A DNA stretch of 64,000 nucleotides from Candidatus Zixiibacteriota bacterium (GCA_024280835.1 JAJRPJ010000015.1:112159-176158); one strand, 5' to 3'. Positions 26,241 to 37,122 are shown, counted from the first letter of the stretch. A program made the numbers and translations. Notes: generated by a model not told the origin, from the sequence alone.

Positions 26241-28751
26241 CTACTTCGCTACGATATTTAGGACTCTACCTGGTATGTAAATCTCTTTGATGATGGTTTT
26301 GCCTTCGAGGTGTCTTATGACTGACTCACAAGCCTTGGCTTCACTGAGCGCAACTTCAGCTATAGCATCTGGGGCTATTGAGATTTCCCCTCTTACTTTG
26401 CCATTGATTTGGACGCCCATTGTGATAGTTTGCGATACTAAGGCATCTGGATCAGCGATTGGCCAACCTGATAGGAAGATTGATTTTGTAAAGCCCAATG
26501 AGGCCCAGATTTCCTCAGCGGTGTGTGGAATCAGTGGCGCGAGAGTTTGAATTAGGCAACGGACAGCATAGTTACGTAGTTCGGGCTTGACCGCTTTGGC
26601 TCGCTCGATATCGCGAGATAGCTCCATCATTGAGGCGATGACAGTATTATATTGTAAGTTGTCGTAGTCATCTTGGCGACGTTTGAGACGCTGATTCAAT
26701 CCTACATACAGATCCCATTCGGCAGAAGTCAACTCAGACTTTTTAAAGTGATACTTTAAGTCGGTGTTTTGGGCGTCATATAAATCGGCTAGATTACAGA
26801 CCTTATTTAGCAAGAATTTCTCGACACCGACTAGAGCTGCATCCGACCAAAGCACTTCTTTGTCAGATGGGGCTGTGAAGTACATTGCCAGTCTAGTTAC
26901 GTCCACACCGCGCTCTTTCATTAGCTCAATTGGACTTACGACATTACCACGTGATTTGGACATGACTTTGCCCTCACTGTCGCTGACCATACCGTGGTTA
27001 AACAACTCTTTGGCTGGTTCATCGAAGTTGATTAGGCCGAGATCTGAAAGGAATTTGGTAATGAAACGGAAGAATATTAGGTGACCTGTGGCATGGGTTA
27101 TGCCGCCAATATACTTGTCAACTGGGAGCCACGCATTGGCTTTATCGGTATTGAAAAGCGCATCTTTGTTTTCTGGATCAGCGTAGCGCAAGTGATACCA
27201 TGACGAGCAAACGAAAGTGTCCATTGTGTCGGCGTCACGCTTGGCATTTGAGTTACAGCGTGGACATTTAACATTAGTGAAGGAGGCGACATCGGCCAGC
27301 GGTGAGCGTCCTTTTGGGAGATAATCTGTGATAATGGGCAACTCAACGGGCAGTGCGCTTTCGGCCACAGGAACCAGCCCACATTTGTCACAGTGAATAA
27401 TCGGAATTGGCGTTCCCCAATAACGTTGGCGTGAGATGAGCCAGTCATGTAGTTTGAATTGCTTGGTCTTTTTGCCAAAGCCACCTTTTTCGGCAAAGGC
27501 GGACATGCTCTCAATTGCCTCTGAGGACGGCAAATCGCTGAAACGTCCTGAGTTGACAGTTATTCCGTTTTCAATAGTGACCACTTCCCCATCGGAGATT
27601 TCCGAGCCGTCGGCGGTTTTGAGAACTTGACGAATCGGTAAGTTATACTTCTGGGCAAAGGCCTTGTCGCGCATGTCATTGTGCGGTACGCCCATCACAG
27701 CGCCTGTTCCGTAGTGAGCAAGAACGTAGTCGGCTATCCAGATTGGTATGCGCTCACCACTGAATGGATTTATTGCATAGAGACCGCTGAAGATTCCTGT
27801 TTTTTCATCGGTTTCACTGCCCCTATCTATTTCAGTTTTGAGCAGGGCCTCTTGCCTGTAGTCGTCAATCTCTTTTCGTTTGGCGTCACTGAGGTTTAGT
27901 CGCTCAGCAAGTTTTGATTCAGGCGCGAGAGCCAGAAAAGTGACACCATAAATAGTATCGAGACGTGTTGTGTAAACTGGTATGTTCCATTTTTCGTCTT
28001 CGACTTGGAAGGTCGCCTCTGCCCCATATGAACGTCCGATCCACTCGCGTTGCATACTTTTAACATTATCAGGCCAGCCAGAGAGTTTGTCGAGGTCGTC
28101 TACAAGACGATCGGCATAGTCAGTTATTTTGAAATACCACTGACGGAGTTCTTTCTTTTGTACTTTCGAATCACAGCGTTCGCAGATGCCATTGACGACT
28201 TGCTCATTGGCCAACACCGTTAGGCAGTCTGGGCACCAATTGACCAAGGCTTCTTTGAGATAAGCGAGTCCTTTTTCAAAGAGCTTGAGAAAGAGCCACT
28301 GTGACCAGCGGTAATAGTCTTTGCGACAGGTGACCACTTCTCGTGACCAATCGAAAGAGATGCCGACTTTTTGCAATGTTTCGCGCGAGACACCGATATT
28401 GCTTTCGGTCCAATCCGCAGGATTTAGATTGCGCTTGATAGCCGCTCGTTCGGCTGGTAGGCCAAAAGCGTCCCATCCAAAGGGGTGCATGACTTGTTTG
28501 CCGAGCATCAACTCTCGGCGTGCGACTGCATCACCGATTATGTAGTTGCGAAAATGGCCCATGTGTATGTCACCAGACGGATAGGCGAACATTACTAGCA
28601 TGTAGAACTTTTCTTTGTCGCTATCTGGCATATCAGGAGCGGTGAATAGTCCGTCCTCTTCCCATTTCTTCTGCCAATAGAGTTCGACTTTGTGGAAGTC
28701 GTATTTTGGCGCTGCGCTATTTGTGTCAGTCTTTGTTTCGCTATTATTCAT
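26241..28751 (-). CDS. leuS: Leucyl-tRNA synthetase
   Basis: This class Ia synthetase charges tRNA-Leu. At 836 residues it is a typical bacterial LeuRS. The HIGH motif is HMGH (GDIHMGHFRNYIIGD near residue 60). A Cys-rich zinc region (CPDC...CERC) lies near 175-195, and the CP1 editing domain (TTRLDTIYGVTF, GTGAVMGVPHNDMRD) spans about 230-400. The KMSKS loop is VMSKSRGN (KVMSKS). The anticodon-binding and C-terminal domains are complete. It is the last gene of this minus-strand block in the window. Confidence 0.97.
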   Translation of the reverse strand: MNNSETKTDTNSAAPKYDFHKVELYWQKKWEEDGLFTAPDMPDSDKEKFYMLVMFAYPSGDIHMGHFRNYIIGDAVARRELMLGKQVMHPFGWDAFGLPAERAAIKRNLNPADWTESNIGVSRETLQKVGISFDWSREVVTCRKDYYRWSQWLFLKLFEKGLAYLKEALVNWCPDCLTVLANEQVVNGICERCDSKVQKKELRQWYFKITDYADRLVDDLDKLSGWPDNVKSMQREWIGRSYGAEATFQVEDEKWNIPVYTTRLDTIYGVTFLALAPESKLAERLNLSDAKRKEIDDYRQEALLKTEIDRGSETDEKTGIFSGLYAINPFSGERIPIWIADYVLAHYGTGAVMGVPHNDMRDKAFAQKYNLPIRQVLKTADGSEISDGEVVTIENGITVNSGRFSDLPSSEAIESMSAFAEKGGFGKKTKQFKLHDWLISRQRYWGTPIPIIHCDKCGLVPVAESALPVELPIITDYLPKGRSPLADVASFTNVKCPRCNSNAKRDADTMDTFVCSSWYHLRYADPENKDALFNTDKANAWLPVDKYIGGITHATGHLIFFRFITKFLSDLGLINFDEPAKELFNHGMVSDSEGKVMSKSRGNVVSPIELMKERGVDVTRLAMYFTAPSDKEVLWSDAALVGVEKFLLNKVCNLADLYDAQNTDLKYHFKKSELTSAEWDLYVGLNQRLKRRQDDYDNLQYNTVIASMMELSRDIERAKAVKPELRNYAVRCLIQTLAPLIPHTAEEIWASLGFTKSIFLSGWPIADPDALVSQTITMGVQINGKVRGEISIAPDAIAEVALSEAKACESVIRHLEGKTIIKEIYIPGRVLNIVAK

Positions 28752-28889
28752 GAATGTTCTTACTACTTTTCTTATGGCTAATTATGCAAATCAATAATCA
28801 ATTTAGTAGCTATGGAAGCCATAGCCCTATGACATGGGAAGATACATTGCTAGGTGTATGTTTGCAAAAAAATAAAGAACTCGGAGAGG

Positions 28890-29600
28890 TTATTCAGTCC
28901 AGAAGGCGAATCGGCCTGCGCGGGCCATGAGGCTTGTGGTTCGGAGTTTTAGAATTTCGAGTTTGGCTCCGAATGAATCTGGATTCAGTTTTGCCCAGAG
29001 AGTCAACGGGGTGTCGTAGGCGTAGATTCCCCAGCGTCCGAATGTAAACGGACCAGAGTCTGTGGGGTTCATGCTCCAGCCTTTTGCGTAGCCGACTTCA
29101 CGGGCGACCTCCTCTACCCTATCATTGTAGAGTCCAAAGGGGTAGCATATTTCGCTGACTTCAGCGCCGAGGATGTCTTCTAGTATGGCTTTTGAATCAG
29201 CTAACTCTGTGTGTAGCTCGGTTTTCGAAAGGCTGCGCAAATCACGATGTGTGTGGGTGTGCGATTGTATTTTATGTCCGTGACTGGCGGCAATCCTTAA
29301 CTCTTCAGCATTCATATGTGGCGAGGGAGCTAGGATTGACGAGTAATCCCAAGTATTCCGTTTTCCGAGATAGCCAGAGAGTGCAAAAATTGTTGCTGTT
29401 AGGTTTCGCTCCGTAAGCATGCCATCGGCGTGGTCAAGAAACGATTTGTAGCCATCATCGAAGGTTAGCTCAATTGAAACGTCATTATCAGAGAGCTTAA
29501 GATCGGCGATGAAATCTAGGAGTTTGGCAAATTGATCTGGGGAGTAATTAGTTACTCCCCAGGTCAAGCGAGGTTCTACTTTGTGAAATGCCAGAACCAT
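28890..29600 (-). CDS. Polysaccharide deacetylase (NodB-homology, carbohydrate esterase 4)
   Basis: The 236-residue protein has the NodB-domain motifs: TFDDGY (D48-D49 region, catalytic base and metal Asp), the metal-binding H-x-x-x-H in SHTHTHRDL near residue 113, and CYPFGLYND. These enzymes remove N-acetyl groups from cell-surface polysaccharides or peptidoglycan. No signal peptide is visible, so a cytoplasmic substrate is possible. It follows the M16 peptidase gene closely (about 35 nt) and may be the tail of the pnp operon. Confidence 0.9.
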   Translation of the reverse strand: MVLAFHKVEPRLTWGVTNYSPDQFAKLLDFIADLKLSDNDVSIELTFDDGYKSFLDHADGMLTERNLTATIFALSGYLGKRNTWDYSSILAPSPHMNAEELRIAASHGHKIQSHTHTHRDLRSLSKTELHTELADSKAILEDILGAEVSEICYPFGLYNDRVEEVAREVGYAKGWSMNPTDSGPFTFGRWGIYAYDTPLTLWAKLNPDSFGAKLEILKLRTTSLMARAGRFAFWTE

Positions 29601-29635
29601 ATATTAGCTCCGTTTTAGCATAAGCTAATGACAAT

Positions 29636-30895
29636 CTATATTGGCAATGAATTACCTAGGTCAGCTTTGGTGACTGGCCCTAGGGAAACAGCGACTAAAC
29701 GGCTTTCGTCAAAGATTTCATTGGCGGCCTCTTGCAATTGCAGAGGAGTTAGCGCCTCGACAGCGGCTATTGATTGACGTAGCGGTATACTCTTGCCTAA
29801 CATGAGTTCATGTCTGGCTAATCGATTCATGCGACCTGAGGCGCTCTCTAGGCCAAAGATTAGTGAGCCTTTGATTTGGGCTTTAATCTTATCGAGAGTT
29901 TGTGTCGACAGTGGACGAGTTTTCAGACGACGTAATTGTTTGAGAATCAAGTCAATTGAGAGTGGTAGTCCTTTGCCATCGGTTGACAGATAAACACCGA
30001 AGATACCTGAGTCACGATAGAAATCTTGGAAAGAGTACACTGTATAAGCCAGACCACGTTTTTCGCGTATTTCCTGAAATAGCGCGGATGACATGCCACC
30101 ACCTAGAAAGAAATTAAGTCCAAGTGACGCAAATTTCATTTTGTGGTAAAAGTCGAGGCTAGGAAAACCCATTACGAAATGATTCTGGGCAATATCTTTT
30201 TCAATAAAGTGTACATCGTTCTTGTCAGGGGCAACTACTCCCACTTGTTCTGGGGCTGCTTCTCGTGAGAATTTGAATTTACGTTTGACTAGTTTTACGA
30301 GTTCGTCATGCGACAAATTACCTGAGGCTGAGATGACGACTTTTTCGGCGGTGTAATGTTTTTTGACGTAGTCTAGGATGCGTTTGCGAGGCATATCTTT
30401 GACAGACTTCGGTGTGCCCAGAATCGAACGACCAAGTGGTTGATCGGCCCAGAACTTTTCGGCGAAGATGTCATGAACTAGTTCTGAAGGGGAATCATCA
30501 GTTTCTTTGATTTCTTCGAGGACTACATTTTTCTCACGTTTCAAATTGTGAGGAGTGAATGTTGAATTCATCAACATATCAGAGAGGACATCAACGGCTT
30601 GCGGTAAGTGTTCATCGAGAGCGCGAACATAGTAGCAGGTTTGCTCTCTGGTGGTGAAGGCATTGATAGAGCCGCCAAGCTGTTCAATAGAATTGGCGAT
30701 TTCTTTAGCGCTGCGAGTCTTGGTGCCTTTGAAAAACATATGTTCAATCAAATGCGAAACACCAGATTCTTTATCATTCTCGTCGCGTGAACCGACATCC
30801 ACCCAGACTCCAATAGCAACCGAACGTATCGTTGGGATACGCTCTGAGATTATTCGTAGTCCGTTAGGTAACGTTGTCTTTTTGACAGCCACCAA
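29636..30895 (-). CDS. M16-family zinc peptidase (insulinase/processing-peptidase type)
   Basis: The 419-residue single-chain M16B peptidase has the inverted zinc motif HxxEH, seen as HLIEHMFFKGT near residue 47, with the third ligand Glu about 75 residues later (EEIKETDDSPSELVHD). The C-terminal half is the non-catalytic partner domain (AQNHFVMGFPS, FFLGGGMSSALFQEIREKRGLAYTV). The family degrades short peptides or processes proteins. It directly follows pnp, an arrangement common in many bacteria, so it is probably co-transcribed. Confidence 0.95.
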   Translation of the reverse strand: MVAVKKTTLPNGLRIISERIPTIRSVAIGVWVDVGSRDENDKESGVSHLIEHMFFKGTKTRSAKEIANSIEQLGGSINAFTTREQTCYYVRALDEHLPQAVDVLSDMLMNSTFTPHNLKREKNVVLEEIKETDDSPSELVHDIFAEKFWADQPLGRSILGTPKSVKDMPRKRILDYVKKHYTAEKVVISASGNLSHDELVKLVKRKFKFSREAAPEQVGVVAPDKNDVHFIEKDIAQNHFVMGFPSLDFYHKMKFASLGLNFFLGGGMSSALFQEIREKRGLAYTVYSFQDFYRDSGIFGVYLSTDGKGLPLSIDLILKQLRRLKTRPLSTQTLDKIKAQIKGSLIFGLESASGRMNRLARHELMLGKSIPLRQSIAAVEALTPLQLQEAANEIFDESRLVAVSLGPVTKADLGNSLPI

Positions 30896-30979
30896 TTCCC
30901 TTTCTCAATTATATAAACCACAACATCGGTTCACGCACTCGGAATAGACCCGAGTGCGTGAACGACAATGTATATGGAA

Positions 30980-33076
30980 CTAAGCGTTTTCAGTTTCTGG
31001 CTTATCTAATAGAACTTTACGTGAGAGGCGAATTTTGCCCTCTGGATCTATATTGATAACCTTTACTCGAACACTATCACCCACTTTGAGAACGTCCTCA
31101 ACTTTGGCGATACGCTCATGTGCGATTTCCGAAATATGTACTAGACCATCGGTACCTGGCATGATTTCGACAAAGGCGCCGAAGGCGGCTGTACGACGAA
31201 CTGTGCCATCATACTCTTTGCCAATCTCTGCAGACTCTGTCAGGGCTTGAACTCTGGCTAGCGCTTTTTCGCTAGCGGTAGAATCCACTGAGGCAATCAT
31301 TACAGTACCATCGTCCTGAATATCGATCTTTGCGCCTGTCTGTTCGACAATCCCGCGAATGTTCTTTCCACCAGGACCAATCAGATCACCGATCTTGTTG
31401 ATTGGAATCTGGATAGTGATGATACGTGGAGCGAATTCAGAGATTGAATCGCGTTGCTTCGGCATAGCTGCTTCCATGGCTTTGAGAATAGACAAGCGAG
31501 CGTTGCGCGCCTTGTCCATTGCTTTGCCCATAGTGTCAAGATCGATACCATCGATTTTGATATCCATTTGCAGCGCTGTGATACCCTCGGTTGTACCACA
31601 GACTTTGAAGTCCATGTCACCGAAGTGATCCTCATCGCCTAGGATGTCGGTGAGGATGGCGAAATCGTCACCCTCTTTGATGAGTCCCATAGCGATACCA
31701 GCAACGTGACATTTGATTGGCACACCGCCGTCCATCATTGCCAGTGAACCACCACAAACCGAAGCCATCGACGATGAGCCATTAGACTCAAGAATATCAG
31801 AGACGATACGGATTGTATATGGGAAAGAATCATCGGCTGGGATAACTGGCTCAAGGGCACGCTCGGCGAGCATACCATGACCAATTTCACGACGACCGAC
31901 GCCACGAATTGGGCGAACTTCGCCAACTGATGACGGTGGGAAGTTATAGTGAAGCATGAAGCTCTTGGTGTGGTCACCCTGCAAGTCGTCGATGCGTTGC
32001 TCGTCGACTTTGGTACCCAAGGTCAGGACAACTAGCGCCTGAGTTTGGCCACGTGTGAAGAGTGAAGACCCATGGGTGCGCGGTAAGACAGATGACTCAA
32101 TTGTAATCTGACGGATATCGTCATGACCACGTCCATCAATACGGCGTTTGTCTTTGACAATTAAGATACGATTGATTTCGCTGTCGAGATCATGGATGGC
32201 TGTTTTGATGAATCCGTCCTGCTCAGGGAACTCTTCAATCAACCTAGACATGATGTCGGCGGAGATTTCACGCTTTTTCAAGCGACGCTCTTCCTTATCG
32301 GCAATAATGCAGGCCTCACGAATTGGACCTTCGCCGAGTTCACGTACACGGGTCAGCATTTCAGCTGGCGGTACGATTGCTGTAAACTCAGATTTTGGAA
32401 CTCCTGCTAGAGTGCGGAGTTCTTCAATCATGGTTGTGATTTTCTTAATGTTCTCGTGCGCAAAGGCAAGCGCTTCAAGCATCTCATTTTCTGGAACTTC
32501 GAGAGCTCCACCTTCAACCATAGCGATTGAATCAGGTGTACCAGCAACAAAGATGTTGATATCGGACTCTTCAATCTGGTCGAATGTCGGATTGACGATC
32601 AACTGGCCATTGATGCGACCAACACGGACACCAGCTACTGGTGTGCTAAATGGGATATCGGAGATGTAGAGTGACGCTGTTACACCGACGAGAGCAATCA
32701 TGTCAGTGTCGTTTTCACGGTCAGCGCTGATAGCGTTGACCAAACACTGCACTTCATGCAAGTAACCATTTGGGAATAATGGTCGAATTGGGCGATCAAT
32801 AATACGACTGACCAATGTCTCTTTTGACCCCGGACGGCCTTCACGTTTGAAGAAACCACCTGGGATTTTGCCTGCGGCGTATGTGCGCTCTCTGTAGTCA
32901 ACTGTCAGTGGGAAAAAACCACGACCTAAGAGAGGCTCTGACGATGCGCAGGATGTGGCGAGAATAACTGAGTCACCATATTGTACAAGGCAAGCTCCAT
33001 TGGCCTGTTTGGCCATTCTGCCTGTTTCTATGGAGAGCGTCCGCCCTCCGAGTTCGATACTTACTACGTGTTTCAT
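30980..33076 (-). CDS. pnp: Polyribonucleotide nucleotidyltransferase (PNPase)
   Basis: This phosphorolytic 3'-5' exoribonuclease degrades mRNA. The 698 residues contain two RNase PH-like domains (N-terminal [17 protein letters not shown]; second with [17 protein letters not shown] and [21 protein letters not shown] core), a KH domain ([15 protein letters not shown]) and a C-terminal S1 domain ([15 protein letters not shown]). The length is normal. AAGGA lies 7 nt before the ATG, and a strong hairpin stands just upstream, fitting the leader-based autocontrol known from E. coli. The preceding gene is rpsO, the classic order. Confidence 0.98.
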   Translation of the reverse strand: MKHVVSIELGGRTLSIETGRMAKQANGACLVQYGDSVILATSCASSEPLLGRGFFPLTVDYRERTYAAGKIPGGFFKREGRPGSKETLVSRIIDRPIRPLFPNGYLHEVQCLVNAISADRENDTDMIALVGVTASLYISDIPFSTPVAGVRVGRINGQLIVNPTFDQIEESDINIFVAGTPDSIAMVEGGALEVPENEMLEALAFAHENIKKITTMIEELRTLAGVPKSEFTAIVPPAEMLTRVRELGEGPIREACIIADKEERRLKKREISADIMSRLIEEFPEQDGFIKTAIHDLDSEINRILIVKDKRRIDGRGHDDIRQITIESSVLPRTHGSSLFTRGQTQALVVLTLGTKVDEQRIDDLQGDHTKSFMLHYNFPPSSVGEVRPIRGVGRREIGHGMLAERALEPVIPADDSFPYTIRIVSDILESNGSSSMASVCGGSLAMMDGGVPIKCHVAGIAMGLIKEGDDFAILTDILGDEDHFGDMDFKVCGTTEGITALQMDIKIDGIDLDTMGKAMDKARNARLSILKAMEAAMPKQRDSISEFAPRIITIQIPINKIGDLIGPGGKNIRGIVEQTGAKIDIQDDGTVMIASVDSTASEKALARVQALTESAEIGKEYDGTVRRTAAFGAFVEIMPGTDGLVHISEIAHERIAKVEDVLKVGDSVRVKVINIDPEGKIRLSRKVLLDKPETENA

Positions 33077-33096
33077 TACTGTTCCTTAACTCCGCT

Positions 33097-33125
33097 CGAG
33101 ATAGACGCCACCTAGCGTCATCTCG
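33097..33125 (-). promoter_or_regulatory. Leader hairpin upstream of pnp
   Basis: CGAGA/TCTCG (33097-33101 with 33121-33125) and GACGC/GCGTC (33104-33108 with 33115-33119) form a two-part stem with a small internal loop and a 6-nt terminal loop. It lies 20 nt before the pnp start, right ahead of its Shine-Dalgarno. By analogy with E. coli pnp it could be an RNase III/PNPase autoregulatory site (inference). Confidence 0.5.
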
Positions 33126-33290
33126 TAATTAATTTAATATCGCGTCGCAGTGAGTTCCCATACTTTCGCTAACAAATCGTGTTATGCGATAATATGGCTG
33201 TACCCCACCTTCTGTCTTTACTAATCTGCGATATTATGTGCTACTGTTCTTAAATCTACAATAAACTTTTGAATAGACCTTTGTGTCTTG

Positions 33291-33572
33291 TTAGCGACGT
33301 AGATCTAACTGTCCGATTAAGGCGCGATAACTATCGCCGTCCTTAGATTTCAGATAGTCCAGAATTCTGCGACGTTGTCCGACAAGTTTCAGCAGGCCAC
33401 GACGCGTGTGAAAGTCTTTCTTGTGATCTTTCAAGTGATCAGTCAGATGGGTGATGCGTTTTGTCAAAAGCGCGGCTTGCACTTCTGGTGAACCTGTATC
33501 TTTTTCGTGAAGGCGGAATTCTGCAATGACTTTTTCTTTCCGCTCTTTCACCTCAGCATTTTTAACAGACAT
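33291..33572 (-). CDS. rpsO: Ribosomal protein S15
   Basis: The 93-residue small-subunit primary rRNA-binding protein S15 has the conserved [16 protein letters not shown] near residue 25, [19 protein letters not shown] and the C-terminal [12 protein letters not shown]. The length is close to the usual 89. It overlaps the end of ribF by 11 nt and precedes pnp, the standard order. Confidence 0.98.
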   Translation of the reverse strand: MSVKNAEVKERKEKVIAEFRLHEKDTGSPEVQAALLTKRITHLTDHLKDHKKDFHTRRGLLKLVGQRRRILDYLKSKDGDSYRALIGQLDLRR

Positions 33573-34509
33573 GCTCTGTCTCCTTTTGTTGTAGTATCTC
33601 TTCTATTATTATTTTGTCTTTTCCAATTTGTTGTACTAATTCGTCTTTACTGGTCATGCGTCGATTTTCTCGCACAAAGGCAATCGGTTGAAATGTAATA
33701 TGCTCCCCATAAATATCTTGATCAAAATTCAAAATATTGGCTTCAACAGATAATGCGTCTTCTGGGTGGAGATGGTTTTTGCCAATAAACATCATGCCAC
33801 CATATTTGTGTCCAGCGACTATTATGTGCGCCGCATAGACACCTTCCTTCGGTAAAGCTTTTCTTTCAGGGTATTGCAGGTTAGCGGTTGGATAGCCGAG
33901 TTTCCGTCCAAGACCCATGCCACGTATGACCTCACCGCTAAGACTATATGGTTGCGAAAGAGCCTTGTTGGCAGCGTCCATGTCCCCTGCTGCGATGGCC
34001 TTGCGTATTTCACTTGAGGATAGTTTGTGGCCATTGACGACTACTTTGGGAATGACAATGAAGTCATAGTTTAACTGTTTAGATAGCTCAATCAAACGCT
34101 GTTGATCACCGCAACGGTCTTTGCCGAGGGTGTTATTCTCTCCCGAGACCAAGGCTTTCATTGAGAGCTTTTTGATAAGCATTTCGGAGATGAATTCTTT
34201 AGCGGTGAGTCCTCGGATTTCCTCGGTAAAGGGTAGCCAGAGCACATCGCCAGTGTAGGCGTTCTGTAGCGCTTCGCGCTCTTCTTCTGGTAGGAATATT
34301 AATTTGGGCGCGTTACCTGGGTTGATAACTTCGCGAGGATGCGGCACAAAAGTTACAATTAGAGGTTCGAGGCCACGTTTTTCTGCTTCTTCGCACAGCC
34401 CATCGATGATGGCCAAATGGCCATGATGGATACCATCAAAATTGCCAACCGTTATGGCACGACCTTTTGATTCTGACACTTCAGATAAGTTTGTGTAGAA
34501 ATTGCCCAT
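33562..34509 (-). CDS. ribF: Bifunctional riboflavin kinase / FAD synthetase
   Basis: This enzyme makes FMN and then FAD from riboflavin. The N-terminal nucleotidyltransferase domain has [11 protein letters not shown] (residue about 22). The C-terminal flavokinase domain has [15 protein letters not shown] near residue 197 and the MFIGKN segment near 240. At 315 residues it has the standard length. It overlaps truB by 1 nt at its start (TAATG-type) and rpsO by 11 nt at its end, so it is tightly coupled. Confidence 0.96.
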   Translation of the reverse strand: MGNFYTNLSEVSESKGRAITVGNFDGIHHGHLAIIDGLCEEAEKRGLEPLIVTFVPHPREVINPGNAPKLIFLPEEEREALQNAYTGDVLWLPFTEEIRGLTAKEFISEMLIKKLSMKALVSGENNTLGKDRCGDQQRLIELSKQLNYDFIVIPKVVVNGHKLSSSEIRKAIAAGDMDAANKALSQPYSLSGEVIRGMGLGRKLGYPTANLQYPERKALPKEGVYAAHIIVAGHKYGGMMFIGKNHLHPEDALSVEANILNFDQDIYGEHITFQPIAFVRENRRMTSKDELVQQIGKDKIIIEEILQQKETEHVC

Positions 34510-35504
34510 TACAAAACCCTAAGATGTCGATAAATTGGTTGCTTGGTGGTCATGGTGATTTCGGTCGAACCTACTTCTGAAATTCCAACGGCCAGTAGTG
34601 TATTGTTACCAGTCATTAGTGAGACAAAGGCGCCTGCATTGAACGTTCCGTTGATGCGATCTATGTCAGTAGCCGAAGGTCTTAGTCCGACAGCCACTGT
34701 TGGAGCGAAAGTATCTGAGACAACTAGTGACGGAAGATCTAGAGCATCTGCTGGTGAAATCAGGTGGCTTTGCAAGTTCTCTAGTTGCGCATACTCTTCT
34801 ATTTCTTCTAGCGACAACGCATTGGCAAGTGAGAGTTTGCCGATTGATGTGCGCGAGAGTTTTGAGAGATAGGCTCCGCAAGCAAGTTTTTCACCGATGT
34901 CATTGGCTAGTGAGCGAATGTATGTGCCTTTGCTACATTTGACAGTCATATCTACACGTGGCATGGCGAAACTATTAACGGTCAGATTTTCGATTGTCAC
35001 TGAGCGAATTGGAGCCTCGACATCTTCTCCCTTGCGCGCGGCTCGATAGAGCGGCTGGCCATTGACTTTTATGGCGGAATAGATTGGCGCTCGCTGTTGA
35101 ATAAGACCAGTAAAACAAGACAAGACTTGATCGAACTGTTCACGTGTAACATTTGGTGTTTTTGCTGTTTGCAATTGTTTGTCTGTGACACCTTCGGCGT
35201 CAAAAGTTTTTGAGCTTATTCCCAAATGTATTTGCGCTTCATAAGTTTTGTTATAGTCCGTTAAGAAGCGGGCGATTTTACTGCCTTTGCCTAGGCAAAG
35301 CGCTAAGAGGCCAGTAGCTAACGGATCAAGTGTACCCACATGCCCAACTTTGCGTTGATGAGTGAAGCGGCGCACTTTTTGAACAACATCATGACTGGTC
35401 ATACCAATCGGCTTGTTGACTAGTAGTAAACCATCGTACTTGGCTACCTTCATTGAAGTCTTGGAGGTAGTTGTGTGCTCTGTTATGGAATTGGAAACGT
35501 TCAT
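34509..35504 (-). CDS. truB: tRNA pseudouridine-55 synthase
   Basis: This enzyme isomerises U55 in the T-loop of tRNAs. The conserved start GLLLVNKPIGMTSHDVV and the catalytic Asp in KVGHVGTLDPLATGLL are intact. The C-terminal region is PUA-like. The longest frame begins at a GTG (35513), but the ATG at 35504 forms a 4-nt ATGA overlap with the nrnA stop and is preferred (331 residues). There are about 25 extra residues before the conserved domain. Confidence 0.95.
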   Translation of the reverse strand: MNVSNSITEHTTTSKTSMKVAKYDGLLLVNKPIGMTSHDVVQKVRRFTHQRKVGHVGTLDPLATGLLALCLGKGSKIARFLTDYNKTYEAQIHLGISSKTFDAEGVTDKQLQTAKTPNVTREQFDQVLSCFTGLIQQRAPIYSAIKVNGQPLYRAARKGEDVEAPIRSVTIENLTVNSFAMPRVDMTVKCSKGTYIRSLANDIGEKLACGAYLSKLSRTSIGKLSLANALSLEEIEEYAQLENLQSHLISPADALDLPSLVVSDTFAPTVAVGLRPSATDIDRINGTFNAGAFVSLMTGNNTLLAVGISEVGSTEITMTTKQPIYRHLRVL

Positions 35505-36541
35505 GAGCCACACTTTGCGGTATTGATGCTACTTCCAGCCAACATCTCGTTGATTTTGCCTACTATCTGCTCTGTCACTTCAGTGGTTGAGGAGTTGAAT
35601 TTGCAACCCGCTGCGGCGGCATGTCCGCCGCCACCAAATTGTGCGGCAATGGTAGTTACGTCGTGATGACCTCGCGAACGAAGAGAGACTTTGGTAGATT
35701 GGCCATCATAACTACGCACCAAAGCGCCGACCTCAGCGCCAGTGGCCATGAGCGTGTATTCTACTATTCCTTCGGCCTCGTCGGCAGTTGCTCCCGCTTC
35801 ATTGAACATCTCTTGAGTTAGTTCAATAATTGCTGCTTGTCCATCAGCAAAGAATTTGATTCCAGCTAAAGCCAGACCTAGTAGCTTCAAAGAAGGTTGT
35901 GTGCGTTGGAAATAGATTGAATCTGTAATATCACGGATACTAATGCCGCGTGAGACCAAATCAGCAACGATTTCAAAAGTTTTTGATGAGGCGCTTGGGT
36001 ATTGGAAGCGGCCTGTGTCAGTTAGAATGGCTGTATAAAGAGCCTCCGCAGTTGGCTTCTCGAAAGGAAAGTCCACAGCCACAAAATACTCAGCCATTAA
36101 CTCACCCACCGAACTGGCCGCTGGTCGTAGCCAGACGGTATCACCGTAGTTTGTATTGTCCTGATGGTGGTCGATATTGATGACTTTAGTATTGTCAGAT
36201 TTCAAATCCCAGACAGCTCCCATTCGACTTGGGTTAGGACATTCTAGAACAATCATGAGATCAAATGGTCCTTGAGCTTTGACTGTCGTAAGTTCACCAG
36301 CCTCGCGGATATTGTGAAGCCGTGAGGCACCCGAGAGGAAGCGCATAGCGTTTGGAACCAAACTTTCATGCGCCGCTATAGCTCTCTTCCCTAACCAACC
36401 CAGGTAGTCCAAGACAGCCAGTTGCGTTCCAATAGAATCACCATCACCATCCATATGGGAGGTGACGAGTATCGAATTTGCGTTTTCTATAAGTTCTCTT
36501 ATAGAGGCGATATTGGCGCTGTTGTTATTTGAGGACTTCAT
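35501..36541 (-). CDS. nrnA: DHH-family phosphoesterase, NrnA-like (oligoribonuclease / pAp phosphatase)
   Basis: This cytoplasmic Mn-dependent phosphoesterase degrades nano-RNAs and 3'-phosphoadenosine 5'-phosphate in family members. The motifs are SHMDGDGDSIG (motif I, DxD), VLECPNPSRMG, IDHHQDN (DHH), and the DHHA1 GGGGHAAAAGC near the C-terminus. The frame extends to a TTG at 36574, but ATG 36541 is more plausible (346 residues). Its position between rbfA and truB is typical for this operon. Confidence 0.93.
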   Translation of the reverse strand: MKSSNNNSANIASIRELIENANSILVTSHMDGDGDSIGTQLAVLDYLGWLGKRAIAAHESLVPNAMRFLSGASRLHNIREAGELTTVKAQGPFDLMIVLECPNPSRMGAVWDLKSDNTKVINIDHHQDNTNYGDTVWLRPAASSVGELMAEYFVAVDFPFEKPTAEALYTAILTDTGRFQYPSASSKTFEIVADLVSRGISIRDITDSIYFQRTQPSLKLLGLALAGIKFFADGQAAIIELTQEMFNEAGATADEAEGIVEYTLMATGAEVGALVRSYDGQSTKVSLRSRGHHDVTTIAAQFGGGGHAAAAGCKFNSSTTEVTEQIVGKINEMLAGSSINTAKCGS

Positions 36542-36615
36542 TATTCTTCTAATCTGTCGCAAGACTACTCTCAAAGAGTAGTGAGTGTTGAGACATTATT
36601 CTCAGGGCTGGAACT

Positions 36616-37008
36616 TCAGATTGACTCATCTTCGGAGGATGTTTCGGAGCTCTCTGCACTATCCTTTTTATGGATTTCGTTGAGGAGTGATTCAATGTGC
36701 ATCCCATGGGCGACGGAAGGGTCATAGGCAAACGAAATCTCAGGCATATATTTGAGTGTAAGGCGTTGCGCAAGTTTCCCTCTGAAAGTTTTGCATTTCT
36801 TCTTGAGAAAGACGAGCAAGTCTTCTTGGGACTTTTCATCACCTAGTGACGAAACAAAAATTTTCGCAGACTTCAAATCCTTCGTGAGCGTGACTCCTGT
36901 CACACTCACCAAACTAAAGGATTCATCTTCTAAGAGACGATCCATAATGAGACTAGATTCACGAAGCATTTGGTCAGAGACTCGTCGTGAACGAGGGTAA
37001 GATTTCAT
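36616..37008 (-). CDS. rbfA: Ribosome-binding factor A
   Basis: The 130-residue KH-like 30S maturation factor helps process the 16S rRNA 5' end, notably in the cold. The family pattern is seen in SRRVSDQMLRESSLI, VSVTGVTLTKDLKSAKIFVS and KYMPEISFAYDPSVAHGMHIESLL. The tail is acidic and Ser-rich (SSETSSEDESI). It sits between ylxP-like and nrnA in the infB operon. Confidence 0.95.
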   Translation of the reverse strand: MKSYPRSRRVSDQMLRESSLIMDRLLEDESFSLVSVTGVTLTKDLKSAKIFVSSLGDEKSQEDLLVFLKKKCKTFRGKLAQRLTLKYMPEISFAYDPSVAHGMHIESLLNEIHKKDSAESSETSSEDESI

Positions 37009-37122
37009 AATATGATTTTTGGCGAGTAAGTATGAATGTCAACAACTCATGGAAGTAATTAGTCAGATGACACTACCTAAAGTTGTTTGGCAAACAAATT
37101 CGCTTTCCCAATTACTGACGAC

